A stretch of DNA of 64,000 bases from Palsa-744 sp963734815 (GCA_963734815.1 CAVTIH010000002.1:1054001-1118000), one strand, 5' to 3'. Shown: positions 8,893 to 17,384, counted from the stretch's first letter. Numbers and translations: made by a program. The notes: generated by a model not told the origin, from the letters alone.

Positions 8893-9420
8893 ATGGCCGA
8901 ATTTGTCGCAAACTCGACGCGCTTCGATCCCTACAAGAACTTCAAGTTCAGGCTCAAGTGGGACGGCCTGTACGTGGCTGGTGTCTCCAAGGTGAGCGCG
9001 CTCAAGCGGACCACGGAGACGGTCAAGCACCGCGACGGGGGTGACCCCAGCACAAGCCGCAAGTCGCCCGGGCGCACCGAGTACGAGGCCATCACCCTGG
9101 AGCGCGGTGTGACCCACGACCCCGCCTTCGAGGCGTGGGCCGCCAAGGTGTGGCAGATTGGCGCCGGGCTGGGTTCCGAGGTGTCGCTGGCGGACTTCCG
9201 CAAGGACGTGATCCTCGACTTCTACAACGAGGCCGGGCAGCTGGCGATCAGCTACAAGATCTACCGCGCCTGGGTATCGGAGTACGAGGCGCTGCCCGAG
9301 CTGGACGCCAACGCCAATGCCGTGGCGATTCAGCGGCTGAAGCTCGAGAACGAGGGCTGGGACCGCGATGTCTCCGTGACCGAGCCCACCGAGCCCAGCT
9401 TCAGCTCGACCCACGCCTAG
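8893..9420 (+). CDS. Contractile injection system inner tube protein (T4 gp19-like)
   Basis: This 175-residue protein starts FVANSTRFDPYKNFKFRLKW and continues with GVSKVSALKRTTETVKHRDGG, EYEAITLERGVTHD, DVILDFYNEAG, YKIYRAWVSEYEALPELDA and IQRLKLENEGW. This is the classic pattern of the tail-tube family (PF06841; Afp1/Afp5, T4 gp19) that stacks as hexameric rings inside the sheath. A ribosome-binding sequence (GACGGGAGAGCAGCC) precedes the ATG. Afp-type systems encode two or more tube paralogues; here this is the only clear one, though the protein at 14018-14617 probably supplies the baseplate-proximal tube-like ring. Confidence 0.95.
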   Translation: MAEFVANSTRFDPYKNFKFRLKWDGLYVAGVSKVSALKRTTETVKHRDGGDPSTSRKSPGRTEYEAITLERGVTHDPAFEAWAAKVWQIGAGLGSEVSLADFRKDVILDFYNEAGQLAISYKIYRAWVSEYEALPELDANANAVAIQRLKLENEGWDRDVSVTEPTEPSFSSTHA

Positions 9421-9427
9421 CGAGCTG

Positions 9428-10144
9428 GTGCACGCGCTCGCCGGAGAGCTCCTGCTGCAGGCCTGGGAGCAGGGCGCGTCCGTGCCCGAGCCAACCCGAC
9501 CGCTGGCGCTGCTTGGCCTCGCGATGCCGGATCGTGACCCCATGGAGCTGGCTGACATCCCTTTGGCGGAGCGCAACCGGCTGCTGCTGCGCCTGCGGGA
9601 GCTGAGCTTCGGCGCCGAGCTGAGCGTGATCGCCACTTGCGCGAGTTGCTCGGCGCAGCTCGAGCTCTCGCTGCCCGTGGCGGAGCTGGCAGCGCTGAGC
9701 GAGGCCGAGGAGCGCGCGGGGCTCGCTTGGACCGACGGGGGCCGGCGCTTTGAGCTGCGCCCCGCAACCACGGCCGATCTGCTGGCGTCGCTGGAGCCGG
9801 CCGAGGTCGGCGCCGCCCAGGAGCTGCTGCTATCGCGATGCCTGACGGTGGACCCGCCGCGGGACGCCGATCGGCTGTCCGCGACACCCATGGTGCTCGA
9901 GCAGTTCGAGCGACTGCACGCGACAGCGGAGTTGAGGTGCAGCGTGGCTTGCCCCGAGTGCGCGAGCGAGGAGGTGCTCGACCTCGACATCGGGCGCTTC
10001 CTGTGGACCGAGATACGCCGAGCCGCGTCGCGGCTGCTGCGGGAGATCCACGCCCTGGCCGCGGGCTACGGCTGGAGTGAGCAGGCGATCCTGGCGATGA
10101 GCGAGCGTCGCCGCCTCGCCTACTTGGAGATGGTCGCTCTGTGA
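9428..10144 (+). CDS. T4 gp26-like baseplate protein with two CxxC pairs
   Basis: This 238-residue protein starts at GTG 9428, 7 bp after the tube gene. Its layout is an N-terminal helical part, a CASC pair (C71, C74), a middle helical domain and a CPEC pair (C175, C178), ending in a long helical segment (RFLWTEIRRAASRLLREIHALA). The two CxxC pairs could form a zinc ribbon. Similar Cys-pair proteins (PF12322, T4 baseplate gp26-like) follow the tube gene in many eCIS operons, where they are thought to act in baseplate assembly. The family assignment rests on position, size and Cys spacing; the zinc site is inference. Confidence 0.65.
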   Translation: MHALAGELLLQAWEQGASVPEPTRPLALLGLAMPDRDPMELADIPLAERNRLLLRLRELSFGAELSVIATCASCSAQLELSLPVAELAALSEAEERAGLAWTDGGRRFELRPATTADLLASLEPAEVGAAQELLLSRCLTVDPPRDADRLSATPMVLEQFERLHATAELRCSVACPECASEEVLDLDIGRFLWTEIRRAASRLLREIHALAAGYGWSEQAILAMSERRRLAYLEMVAL

Positions 10145-10902
10145 GCACGCTGCTGCAGCGCATGGTGATGCGCACGCGTGCTCCGCTGTCCTCGGCGCAA
10201 CCGGCAACGCGCCCGTTCTTCGCCCCCGGCGACCCGGGGCTCGCGCCTGGCGTTGCGGGCAGGCCCGAGGTATCGGCCGACGCGTTCACGGCTTCGCCCA
10301 TTGCCGGCACCGCCACCGAGCCACAGCTGATGGGCGAGCGAGCGCCTACCGGAAAGTCCGAAGTCTCCGATCGCGAGATCTCGGCCGGCGCATCCCCGCC
10401 CGCCCGTGCCACGCCTCCCGGCGGGCGCTCCGACGCTGAGCGGGATCGCCGGCAGGAGTCCGGGGAGACCACCGGCGTTGCGGCGTCGCCAAACCGCACC
10501 GGCGCCGGCGCCGCGAGCGCCGGCCGAGATGAGGTCATGAGCGTCGCGACCGCCACCCCACCAGCGGTCCCGGCCTCGCCCACCGACTCGACTGAGCTCC
10601 CACCACCAGCGCCCGCGGACCCACCACCGTCGCCCGCCGACCGACCGCCATCGCCCGCCGACCGACCGCCGGCGCCCGCGGGCACCGCCGGCCGCGTGCG
10701 GCGTCGCCAGCAGCTCCTCCCGCCGCCGGCCAACGAGCCGGCGGTTGCGGCGCCAGCCGCCGCGCCCGAGGTGACGATCTCGATCGGCCACATCGATGTG
10801 CGCGCGGCGCCGCCACCGGCGCCCGCACGCAGCCGGCCGGCGTTCCGCCCGCGCGTCTCGCTCGATGAGTTCCTCGCTGCCCGTCAGGACCGCCGACCAT
10901 GA
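10141..10902 (+). CDS. Proline/alanine-rich eCIS-associated protein
   Basis: This 253-residue protein overlaps the upstream stop by 4 bp (GTGA). Most of it is low-complexity Pro/Ala/Ser/Arg sequence, including repeated PPSPADRP units near residues 155-178. A compact C-terminal segment has VTISIGHIDVRAAPPP followed by RPRVSLDEFLAARQ. Comparable small proteins with an I-x-I-G-x-I-x-V-R strand and a C-terminal LxxFL motif sit at this position in other eCIS operons. It may be a flexible linker or recruitment factor, but no function is established. The protein encoded at 13629-14021 carries a similar I-x-I-G-R-I strand. Confidence 0.55.
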   Translation: MSTLLQRMVMRTRAPLSSAQPATRPFFAPGDPGLAPGVAGRPEVSADAFTASPIAGTATEPQLMGERAPTGKSEVSDREISAGASPPARATPPGGRSDAERDRRQESGETTGVAASPNRTGAGAASAGRDEVMSVATATPPAVPASPTDSTELPPPAPADPPPSPADRPPSPADRPPAPAGTAGRVRRRQQLLPPPANEPAVAAPAAAPEVTISIGHIDVRAAPPPAPARSRPAFRPRVSLDEFLAARQDRRP

Positions 10903-10925
10903 GCAAGGACCGTCGGCCATGAGCA
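10886..10925 (+). repeat. 20-bp tandem duplication spanning a stop-start junction
   Basis: Unit 1 (10886-10905) and unit 2 (10906-10925) differ at two positions. Each ends in CATGAGCA. The first ATG (10899) overlaps the upstream stop and opens a 7-codon reading frame whose TGA overlaps the ATG (10919) of the DUF4255 gene, so coupled translation is preserved through a mini-ORF. Confidence 0.85.
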
Positions 10926-11593
10926 GCTACCCCGCCGTCGGCGGCGTCAGCGCCGTGCTTCGCTGGCTGCTCAGCAGCGCTCTGAATCCCGACGGTCCGA
11001 GCACGCTGCTCAACTCCTCCACTCCCGGGATCACCGCCGTTTCGCCCGATCTGATCACCACGGGCTTGGAGGAGCAGCCGCAGCTGAACCTGTTCATGTA
11101 CTACGTCAGCCTCAACCCGGCGCTGCGCAACCTCGATCTACCCTCGATGAACGGACACGGCGAATCGATCAGCAACCCTCCGCTGGCGCTCAACCTGCAC
11201 TATCTGGTGTCCGCCTACGGCGCTCAGCAGTTCGATCCGGAGATCCTGCTGGCGTGGGCGATGAAGGTCTTCCACGACAACCCGGTCGTGCCCCCCGCGA
11301 CGATCCAGGAAGCGATCACCGGTCTGGCGAAAAGCTCGCCCGGCACCGCGGCGACGCTGATCGCGGGGAGCGGCCTGGCGGAACAGACCGAGCATCTGCG
11401 GATCACGCACGAGACCCTGACCACCGAGGAGATCTACCGCCTGTGGGCCGCGTTCCAAACCGCCTACCGGCCCAGCACCGCGCTGCAGGTATCCGTCGTC
11501 GTCGTGCAGGACACCACCGCGTACCCCTCAAACAAGGAAGTCGAAACGCGCAGCGTTGCCGCGGAACTCCTCGAGCCCCCGGTGAGCGCATGA
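10919..11593 (+). CDS. DUF4255 protein, tail terminator/sheath cap (Afp16-like)
   Basis: This 224-residue protein starts MSSYPAVGGVSAVLRWLL and contains EEQPQLNLFMYYVSLNPALRN, NPPLALNLHYLVSAYG and LTTEEIYRLWAAFQTAYRPS, all hallmarks of DUF4255 (PF14065). In Afp and PVC particles the homologue caps the sheath and tube and fixes the end of the particle. The ATG at 10919 is chosen because the homology begins there and it is coupled to the duplicated upstream junction. A longer in-frame start upstream would give only low-complexity sequence. Confidence 0.85.
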   Translation: MSSYPAVGGVSAVLRWLLSSALNPDGPSTLLNSSTPGITAVSPDLITTGLEEQPQLNLFMYYVSLNPALRNLDLPSMNGHGESISNPPLALNLHYLVSAYGAQQFDPEILLAWAMKVFHDNPVVPPATIQEAITGLAKSSPGTAATLIAGSGLAEQTEHLRITHETLTTEEIYRLWAAFQTAYRPSTALQVSVVVVQDTTAYPSNKEVETRSVAAELLEPPVSA

Positions 11594-13632
11594 CTGTCGC
11601 CGCGACCGTCGGATCCGCGCAGGCGCGGCCGGAGTCGCTCGCCGAGGCGCTAGACCGCATCTACCGCGCGCTGGCCGAGCACGCCGGGACGCCGGCCGGG
11701 CATGAGCGCGTTATCGACGAGGCAGCTTTGCGCTCGCCAGCCGACGGCGGCGATACCTGGCATCCGTTCGCGCACCTGAGCAACCTGTTCGACCTGACGC
11801 CGTTCGAGCGCGATCTCATCGTTCTCTGCACCGGCTTCGAGCTGGAACGCAGGTTCATCTCGTCCTGCGCCGGCGCCGCCACCGAAGACGGCGCGCGCCG
11901 TCCCACGCTGGCGCTCGCCCTGACCGTGCTCGAGAAGCCGCACTGGAGCGCCATCACCCCGGGAGCGCCGCTGCGGTACTGGCGACTGATCGAGCTCGGA
12001 GGCGGGAACCTGCTCGATGCCCCGCTGCAGCTCGATGAGCGAGTTTTGGAGTTCGTGCTCGGCGTGCCCGCCCTGGATGCGCGCCTACAGTCGTTGGTGC
12101 GGCCGATCTCGCAGGTCGTGGACGGCCACCCACCCCGGGACGGCGCCACGGGGGCCGGGCCGTCCCAGGACAGCGCCATGGGGGCCGGGCCGCCTCAAGA
12201 CGGCGCAACGGGGGCCGGGCCGCAGGACAGCGCGATCGCGGTCGGCGTGCGCCACTGGAACCGGTCCCCAGCGCCGCGCGAGCCCCTGCTGCTGGTCGGT
12301 CGCCACCGCTCCAGCCGCGAAGCCATCTTCGTACAGATATGCCGCGAGCTGGCTCTGTCGCCGTACTCGCTCGACGCCGCCGACCTGCCGAGCGAGGCTG
12401 TCGAGCGCGAGCACCTCGCCCGCCTGTGGACGCGGGAAGCGATTCTCTCCAGGGCCGCCCTATACGTGCGAACCGAGCGCTGCGAGACGGTGGCCAACAC
12501 GGGGGCGTGGCTGGAGACCGCGCGGGCGCCGATCGCGGTCGAGGTCCCCCCCGGCAGCCCCGCGGAGCGGCTCGAGGGCGTCCGCCTACACCTCAGCCCG
12601 ATCACCGCGCTGCAGCGGCGCGAGCTGTGGAGCCGGGATCTCGGCGCGCTGGCAGAAGGAATGGACGGTCAGCTGGACCGGATCGTGGAGTACTTCGACT
12701 TCGACGAGCCCGCCATCCGGCTGACGGCGGCGCAGGTACGGGAGACGGCGGCCACCGGCGATGAAACCGATGCGGGACAGCTGTGCTGGCGCGTCTGCCG
12801 CGAGCACAGCCGGCGCTCGCTGGAGTCCCTTGCCCAGCGGATCGACGTCGCGGCCGCCTGGGAGGACATCGTGCTCCCCAGCTCGCAGGTGGAGACGTTG
12901 CGTCAGATCGTCATCCACGTGCAAAGGCGCTCGCTGGTCAACCATCGTTGGGGCTTCGCCGGCAAGCACGCTCGCGGCCTCGGGCTAACCGTTCTGTTCG
13001 CCGGAGCCAGCGGCACCGGCAAGACGATGGCAGCGGAGATCCTCGCCGCAGAGCTTGATCTCGACCTCTACAGGGTGGATCTCGCCGCGGTGGTCAGCAA
13101 GTGGATCGGGGAGACCGAGAAGAATCTGCGGGCGATCTTCGACGGGGCGGCGCAGAGCGGCGCGGTCCTGCTCTTCGACGAGGCGGACGCCCTGTTCGGC
13201 AAGCGCAGCGAGGTGCGCGACAGCCACGACCGCCACGCCAACCTCGAGATCAGCTATCTGCTCCAGCAGATGGAGGCCTACCGCGGGATCGCGATCCTCA
13301 CCACCAACATGCAGCACGCTCTCGACGCGGCGTTCATGCGACGGATCCGCTTTATCGTGCAGTTCCCCTTCCCCGATCAGGCCGCGCGAGCCGACATCTG
13401 GCAGCGCATCTTTCCGGCGGACACACCGACCTCGGCAGAGCTCGATCACGGGGTGCTCGCGCAGCTCAACGTGTCCGGTGGGGTGATCCGCAACATCGCG
13501 CTGGGCGCGGCGTTCCTCGCCGCCGACGACTCGCAACTGGTGGAGTCAAGGCACATCATGGAAGCGGCGCGCACCGAGTACGGCAAGCTGGAGAAGCCGC
13601 TGACCGCGGCGGAGACGCGAGGGCTCTCGTGA
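11590..13632 (+). CDS. AAA+ ATPase of the injection system (Afp15-like)
   Basis: This 680-residue protein begins at ATG 11590, overlapping the DUF4255 stop. An N-terminal region of about 300 residues has a helical domain (FAHLSNLFDLTPFERDLIVL), and residues about 184-215 are a tandem-repeat linker. The C-terminal AAA+ domain shows Walker A GASGTGKT (about residues 472-479), Walker B AVLLFDEADALFG (about 523-534) and NLEISYLLQQMEAYRGI with a second-region Arg motif FMRRIRF. It matches the ATPase universally found in eCIS loci, needed for particle assembly or cargo handling. It is soluble with no membrane segment. Confidence 0.95.
   Translation: MTVAATVGSAQARPESLAEALDRIYRALAEHAGTPAGHERVIDEAALRSPADGGDTWHPFAHLSNLFDLTPFERDLIVLCTGFELERRFISSCAGAATEDGARRPTLALALTVLEKPHWSAITPGAPLRYWRLIELGGGNLLDAPLQLDERVLEFVLGVPALDARLQSLVRPISQVVDGHPPRDGATGAGPSQDSAMGAGPPQDGATGAGPQDSAIAVGVRHWNRSPAPREPLLLVGRHRSSREAIFVQICRELALSPYSLDAADLPSEAVEREHLARLWTREAILSRAALYVRTERCETVANTGAWLETARAPIAVEVPPGSPAERLEGVRLHLSPITALQRRELWSRDLGALAEGMDGQLDRIVEYFDFDEPAIRLTAAQVRETAATGDETDAGQLCWRVCREHSRRSLESLAQRIDVAAAWEDIVLPSSQVETLRQIVIHVQRRSLVNHRWGFAGKHARGLGLTVLFAGASGTGKTMAAEILAAELDLDLYRVDLAAVVSKWIGETEKNLRAIFDGAAQSGAVLLFDEADALFGKRSEVRDSHDRHANLEISYLLQQMEAYRGIAILTTNMQHALDAAFMRRIRFIVQFPFPDQAARADIWQRIFPADTPTSAELDHGVLAQLNVSGGVIRNIALGAAFLAADDSQLVESRHIMEAARTEYGKLEKPLTAAETRGLS
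12139..12246 (+). repeat. In-frame 30/30/27-bp tandem repeats in the AAA+ gene
   Basis: Units start at 12139, 12169, 12199 and (partial) 12226. They encode about 10-residue blocks of the form D-G/S-A-T/M-G-A-G-P-x-Q, placed in the linker between the N-terminal region and the ATPase core. All units keep the frame. Confidence 0.8.
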
Positions 13633-14021
13633 GCGGCGAGAGTCGCGCCGCCGCCACCGGTGGGGCCGCCGCGAGCGGGGGCGCCGTCAGCGGAGCCACG
13701 GGCAGCAGCGCCGCCGCGCACGGAGTCACAGCCGGCGCAGCCGCCACCGGCGGCGGCGGAGCGATCCACTTCGAGATCGGGCGGATCACGCTGCACGGCT
13801 TCCCGCCCGCGCACCGCGCCCGGTTCCTCGCGTCGCTGCAAGCCTCGCTGACCGAGCTCGGAACCGGCGGGGACTGGTCGCCCGCGGCGCCGCGTCAGCT
13901 CGGCCGCGTGGACGCCGGCCCCCTGCGCGCTGGGGCATCCCCGGAGGAAGCCGCCGGGCTGGTGACGGCGCAGATCCGTGCCGCGATCGCTTCGGCGCCC
14001 AACCGGGAGCCGGCACCATGA
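13629..14021 (+). CDS. Small eCIS-associated protein, unknown
   Basis: This 130-residue protein starts at GTG 13629, overlapping the ATPase stop (GTGA). The first 45 residues are Gly/Ala/Ser-rich. The rest contains AIHFEIGRITLHGFPPAHRARFLASLQ and a helical C-terminus. The FEIGRI strand recalls VTISIGHIDV in the Pro-rich protein at 10141-10902. Its fixed place between the ATPase and the tube-like protein points to a structural or assembly role, but I do not recognise a named family. Confidence 0.6.
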   Translation: MSGESRAAATGGAAASGGAVSGATGSSAAAHGVTAGAAATGGGGAIHFEIGRITLHGFPPAHRARFLASLQASLTELGTGGDWSPAAPRQLGRVDAGPLRAGASPEEAAGLVTAQIRAAIASAPNREPAP

Positions 14022-14617
14022 GCGTCTCGCCGCTCGTCCGCCAGGGCGCGATCCTGTCGCTGGATCCCACCAGCGGCACGCCGCTGGGCACGATCCTGTT
14101 GCAGTACAACCCGGATACGCTGACACGCTCGCTCAAACCGCAGTCGGTCGGCGAGGAGCCCGACCGGAGCGAGATCCTGCGCCTCAAGGGTCCCCCGATC
14201 GAGACCATCCGGGGCGAGGTCGAAATCGACGCCACCGATCAGCTGGCCGCGTCGGACCCCGTGGCGATGAGCCTGGGCATCCAGCCCCAGTTGTCGGCGC
14301 TCGAGCTGCTGGTGTACCCCTCCAGCTCCACGCTGATCGCCAACGAGGTGCTCTCGCTGCTCGGCACGATCGAGATCCTGCCGATGGACTCGGCGCTGAC
14401 GGTGTTTGCTTGGAATCGCAACCGGATGACTCCGATCCGGATCACCGAGCTGGAGATCGCGGAGGAGGCCTTCGACCCGCAGCTCAACCCGATCCGGGCC
14501 AAGGTCACTCTGAGCATGCGGGTGCTGAGCATCAGCGACGTGAGCTTCACCAGCCCGGCAGGCGGCCTCTACATGGCCTACCAGCTCGCCAAGGAGGCGA
14601 TGGCCCAGCAGGCCTGA
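14018..14617 (+). CDS. CIS tube-like baseplate protein (Afp7 N-terminal type)
   Basis: This 199-residue protein overlaps the upstream stop (ATGA). It contains ILLQYNPDTLTRSLKPQ, LKGPPIETIRGEVEIDATDQL and PIRITELEIAEEAFDPQLNP then AKVTLSMRVLS, typical of the 'CIS tube protein' domain (PF19266) of eCIS. In Afp and PVC this fold forms a ring between hub and tube and is often joined to a LysM domain; here the LysM/gp53-like part is a separate gene immediately downstream. Confidence 0.85.
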   Translation: MSVSPLVRQGAILSLDPTSGTPLGTILLQYNPDTLTRSLKPQSVGEEPDRSEILRLKGPPIETIRGEVEIDATDQLAASDPVAMSLGIQPQLSALELLVYPSSSTLIANEVLSLLGTIEILPMDSALTVFAWNRNRMTPIRITELEIAEEAFDPQLNPIRAKVTLSMRVLSISDVSFTSPAGGLYMAYQLAKEAMAQQA

Positions 14618-14624
14618 GAGACCA

Positions 14625-14990
14625 ATGGATCAAGCACTGTCAGCACTCATCACCGCGGCGGCCGGAACCGGCGCCCCCACTAATCCGAGCAGCCGTTACT
14701 ACGGCTCGGCCGTGCAGCCGTTCACACTCCCCGACGGCACGCCGGTCATGTACCTCGCGCGGCGGATCGTCCCCCAGACGTCGAGCTACATCAGCACCCA
14801 AACCTACGGGATCGCCGACAGCGACCGCCTGGACAACCTGTCGGCGAGCTTCCTCGGCGACCCGCTGCTGTACTGGATGATCTGCGACGCCAACGGCTCG
14901 GTCGACCCCGACGAGCTGACCGCGCAGGCCGGCCGCCAGATCGCCATCCCCGTAGCCTCCGCCATCTCGCCCGGAGCTCGCAGTGGATAG
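14625..14990 (+). CDS. LysM/gp53-like baseplate wedge protein
   Basis: This 121-residue protein has SRYYGS, VMYLARRIVPQTSSY and ASFLGDPLLYWMICDANGSVDPDELT with a closing QIAIPVA. The block 'D-x-x-LG-DP-L-x-W-x-I-C-D-A-N' followed by G-x-x-I-x-(I/V)-P is the signature of LysM-like or gp53-like wedge proteins in phage and eCIS baseplates, which clamp tube, hub and wedge together. It begins 7 bp after the tube-like gene and its last 8 bp overlap the GTG start of the hub gene. Confidence 0.8.
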   Translation: MDQALSALITAAAGTGAPTNPSSRYYGSAVQPFTLPDGTPVMYLARRIVPQTSSYISTQTYGIADSDRLDNLSASFLGDPLLYWMICDANGSVDPDELTAQAGRQIAIPVASAISPGARSG

Positions 14991-16119
14991 CCCTCTTTAT
15001 CTCACCCTGCTGGCCGGCCCCATGGAGGCCGTGCCCGTACCCAAGCCGCTGATCGACGCCTTCACCTCGGCCGAGGTGACCGAGTCGGCCACCGGCGCCA
15101 GCGGCTTCCAGCTGACGTTCACGCTGGCCGACGACTCGATCCTGCAGAGCTTCCTGTTGCTGAGCGCGGGCGCGCCGATCCCGGTTCTGCGCGTGATCCT
15201 GGTGGTGAGCTTCGGCGGCCTGCCGCAGGTGATCGTCGACGGCGTGATCGAGCACCACGAGGTTGTCCCCAACACGATGCAGGGATCTTCGAAGCTGGTG
15301 GTCAGCGGTCACGACCTGTCGGCGATGATGGGCCTGATCGACTTCAGCGGGCTGCCCTACCCCGGCATGAGCCCCGACCTGCGCGTGGAGACGATCCTCG
15401 CCAAGTACGCGGTCTTCGGGATCGTCCCCGAGGTCATCCCGGTCCCGATACCGGACATCTCCGTGCCTGTGGAACAGATCCCGGTGCAGAAAGGCAGCGA
15501 CCTCAACTACGTGCAATTCCTGGCCGGCGAGGCGGGCTACGTCTTCTACATCCAACCGGGCCCGCTTCCGGGGATGAGCCAGGCCTACTGGGGACCCCAG
15601 GTGCGGGTGGGCATACCGCAGCCGTCCCTGAACGTGAACATGGATGCCTGGACCAACGTGGAGAGCCTGAGCTTCAGCTACCAGCCGCAGAGCTCGGTGA
15701 CCCCGATCGTGTTCATCCAGGACCAGACCACCGGGGTGCCACTGCCAATCCCGATTCCCCCGGTCACCCCGTTCAACCCGCCGCTCGGGCTTGCCGTACC
15801 GGTGCCCCAGCAGTTCCTCCAGCTCGAAGCCACCGCCAACCGTTCCCCGGCGGAGGCGCTGATGCTGGGCATGGCCGAGGCGGTCAAGAACGCCGACGTG
15901 GTCACCGGCAACGGCACCCTCGACGTCGTTCGCTACGGGCAGGTGCTGCGGGCTCGCAGCCTCGTCGGCGTGCGCGGCGCCGGGCTCGCGTTCGACGGCA
16001 TGCACTACGTGGACAGCGTCACCCACAACCTCAAGCCCGGCGAGTACAAGCAGACCTTCGTCCTCAAGCGCAACGCCCTGATCGCCGACGTGCCGGTGGT
16101 TCCGTCGCTCCCCTACTGA
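14983..16119 (+). CDS. Baseplate hub protein (phage late control gene D/gp27-like)
   Basis: This 378-residue protein starts at GTG 14983. It contains DGVIEHHEVVPN, SKLVVSGHDLSAMMGLIDFSG, GSDLNYVQFLAGEAGYVFYIQPG and HYVDSVTHNLKPGEYKQTFVLKRN. These match the gene D/gp27 hub domain (N-terminal part of VgrG and Afp8) that bridges the six-fold tube and the three-fold spike. In Afp8 hub and spike are fused; here the spike is a separate gene 14 bp downstream. Confidence 0.9.
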   Translation: MDSPLYLTLLAGPMEAVPVPKPLIDAFTSAEVTESATGASGFQLTFTLADDSILQSFLLLSAGAPIPVLRVILVVSFGGLPQVIVDGVIEHHEVVPNTMQGSSKLVVSGHDLSAMMGLIDFSGLPYPGMSPDLRVETILAKYAVFGIVPEVIPVPIPDISVPVEQIPVQKGSDLNYVQFLAGEAGYVFYIQPGPLPGMSQAYWGPQVRVGIPQPSLNVNMDAWTNVESLSFSYQPQSSVTPIVFIQDQTTGVPLPIPIPPVTPFNPPLGLAVPVPQQFLQLEATANRSPAEALMLGMAEAVKNADVVTGNGTLDVVRYGQVLRARSLVGVRGAGLAFDGMHYVDSVTHNLKPGEYKQTFVLKRNALIADVPVVPSLPY

Positions 16120-16133
16120 GGTCTTCATCTACC

Positions 16134-16649
16134 GTGAGCAACAAGAACACATGGTTTGGCAAGTACCGCGGCTTGGTCATCGACAATGTCGATCCCATGC
16201 AGACCGGACGCCTGATGGTGCAGGTGCCCGACGTGTCAAACGTGCTGCCCTCCACCTGGGCGCTACCCTGCCTGCCGTTCGCGGGCATCCAGTCCGGCCT
16301 CTACGTGGTTCCCACCATCGGCTCGACCGTGTGGATCGAGTTTGAGCATGGCAATCCGGACCACCCCATCTGGGTCGGCTGCTTCTGGGGCTCGGCGGCC
16401 GAGGTCCCGGCGCTCGCGCTGGCCGCGCCCCCCGACGTCCAGCAGGTCATCATCCAGACGCTGGAGCAGAACACGCTGATGATCAGCGACGTGCCCGGCC
16501 CGACGGGGGGGATCATGCTCAAGTCCACCACGGGCGCGCTGATCTCGATCTCGGACACCGGGATCATCATCAGCAACGGGCAGGGGGCGACGATCGCTCT
16601 CAACGGTCCGGCTGTCACCATCAACGAGGGCGCGCTGGAGGTCATCTGA
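16134..16649 (+). CDS. Spike protein, gp5/gpV-like OB-fold with beta-helix tail
   Basis: This 171-residue protein starts at GTG 16134. Residues about 8-90 show the OB-fold (GKYRGLVIDNVDPMQTGRLMVQV, IGSTVWIEFEHGNPDHPIWVGCFWG). The rest has repeating short strands (TGGIMLKSTTGALISISDTG, GIIISNGQGATIALNG) typical of the triple-stranded beta-helix of gp5/gpV spikes. It forms the membrane-piercing needle below the hub. It is followed 2 bp later by the PAAR gene that would cap its tip. Confidence 0.9.
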   Translation: MSNKNTWFGKYRGLVIDNVDPMQTGRLMVQVPDVSNVLPSTWALPCLPFAGIQSGLYVVPTIGSTVWIEFEHGNPDHPIWVGCFWGSAAEVPALALAAPPDVQQVIIQTLEQNTLMISDVPGPTGGIMLKSTTGALISISDTGIIISNGQGATIALNGPAVTINEGALEVI

Positions 16650-16651
16650 CG

Positions 16652-16972
16652 ATGCCCGGGCTCCTCATCCAGGAGGGCGCAACGGTGATGTGCGCGCACG
16701 GCGGGCAGGCGCTGCCGACGGTGCCCAGCCCCGACGTGAGCTTGGACGGCATGCCCGCGTCGGTCGTGTCGGATCCGTGGACGGTGGCCGGCTGCCCCGG
16801 CATCCCGGCGGCGACGATCCCTCCCTGCGTCACCGCGCAGTGGATGCTCGGCACCACGCGCGTCACCTCATACGGACAACCGCTGGTCATCGACGGCGGA
16901 GTGGCGGTGTGCGTGCCGGGCGGCACCCCGCTGCTGCCGATCGCCACCCAGGTCAGGGTCACCGCGACATGA
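16652..16972 (+). CDS. PAAR-like spike tip protein
   Basis: This 106-residue protein contains GATVMCAHGGQALPTVPSP, VAGCPGIPAATIPPCVTAQW and a closing strand-rich part. Cys/His placement (C-x-H-G-G near the N-terminus, GCPG and PPC in the middle) fits PAAR/DUF4280-like cones that bind one metal ion and sharpen the spike. The position directly after the spike gene supports this. No extra effector domain is attached. Confidence 0.85.
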   Translation: MPGLLIQEGATVMCAHGGQALPTVPSPDVSLDGMPASVVSDPWTVAGCPGIPAATIPPCVTAQWMLGTTRVTSYGQPLVIDGGVAVCVPGGTPLLPIATQVRVTAT

Positions 16973-17036
16973 GCACGTCGATGAACGTGGCCTTGCCCAC
17001 CGCGCCATGAGCACGCCGATGAACGTGGCCTTCCCG
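16961..17036 (+). repeat. 38-bp tandem duplication of the gp25 start region
   Basis: Units 16961-16998 and 16999-17036 are nearly identical and each contains ATGAGCACG(T/C)CGATGAACG. The first ATG (16969) overlaps the PAAR stop and opens a 13-codon frame (product MSTSMNVALPTAP), whose TGA overlaps the true gp25 ATG at 17007. The copies differ mainly near their 3' ends. Confidence 0.9.
16969..17010 (+). CDS. 13-residue mini-ORF created by start duplication
   Basis: The frame MSTSMNVALPTAP overlaps the PAAR stop at its 5' end and the gp25 start at its 3' end, both through ATGA. Its first seven residues repeat the gp25 N-terminus. It may have no product role beyond carrying ribosomes from the PAAR gene to gp25. 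Confidence 0.45.
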   Translation: MSTSMNVALPTAP

Positions 17037-17384
17037 TACGCCTTCGACGCCGGCGGGCACACCGCGCAGACCGACCCGCTCACGCACATCGGCGACATGA
17101 TCGAGCAGATCCTGTTCACCTCCCCGGGCGAGCGCGTCAACCGCCCCACATTCGGCAGCGGCACCGCCCAGCTGGTGTTCGCGCCCAACAGCGACGTGCT
17201 GGCGGCGGCGCAGCAGCAGGCGGTCCAGGCGGGACTTCAGCAGTGGCTGTCGGACCTGATCCGGGTGCAGTCGGTCAACGTGAGCGCTGAGGAGGCCACC
17301 CTGCAGGTGACCGTGACCTACACCGTCATCCAGTCTCAGCAGCAGCAGACACAGCAGTTCGTCTACGGAGCCGGCGGCGCGTGA
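17007..17384 (+). CDS. Baseplate wedge protein gp25/gpW-like (Afp9-like)
   Basis: This 125-residue protein has HIGDMIEQILFTSPGERVNRPTFGSG followed by LVFAPNS and a Gln-rich tail. The 'E-x-I-x-x-I-L-x-T-x-x-G-E-R-x-x-x-P-x-F-G-S-G' block is diagnostic of the gp25/GPW family (PF04965). This protein anchors the first sheath ring to the baseplate. The C-terminal QSQQQQTQQ run is unusual but short. Its stop overlaps the GTG of the next gene. Confidence 0.95.
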   Translation: MSTPMNVAFPYAFDAGGHTAQTDPLTHIGDMIEQILFTSPGERVNRPTFGSGTAQLVFAPNSDVLAAAQQQAVQAGLQQWLSDLIRVQSVNVSAEEATLQVTVTYTVIQSQQQQTQQFVYGAGGA

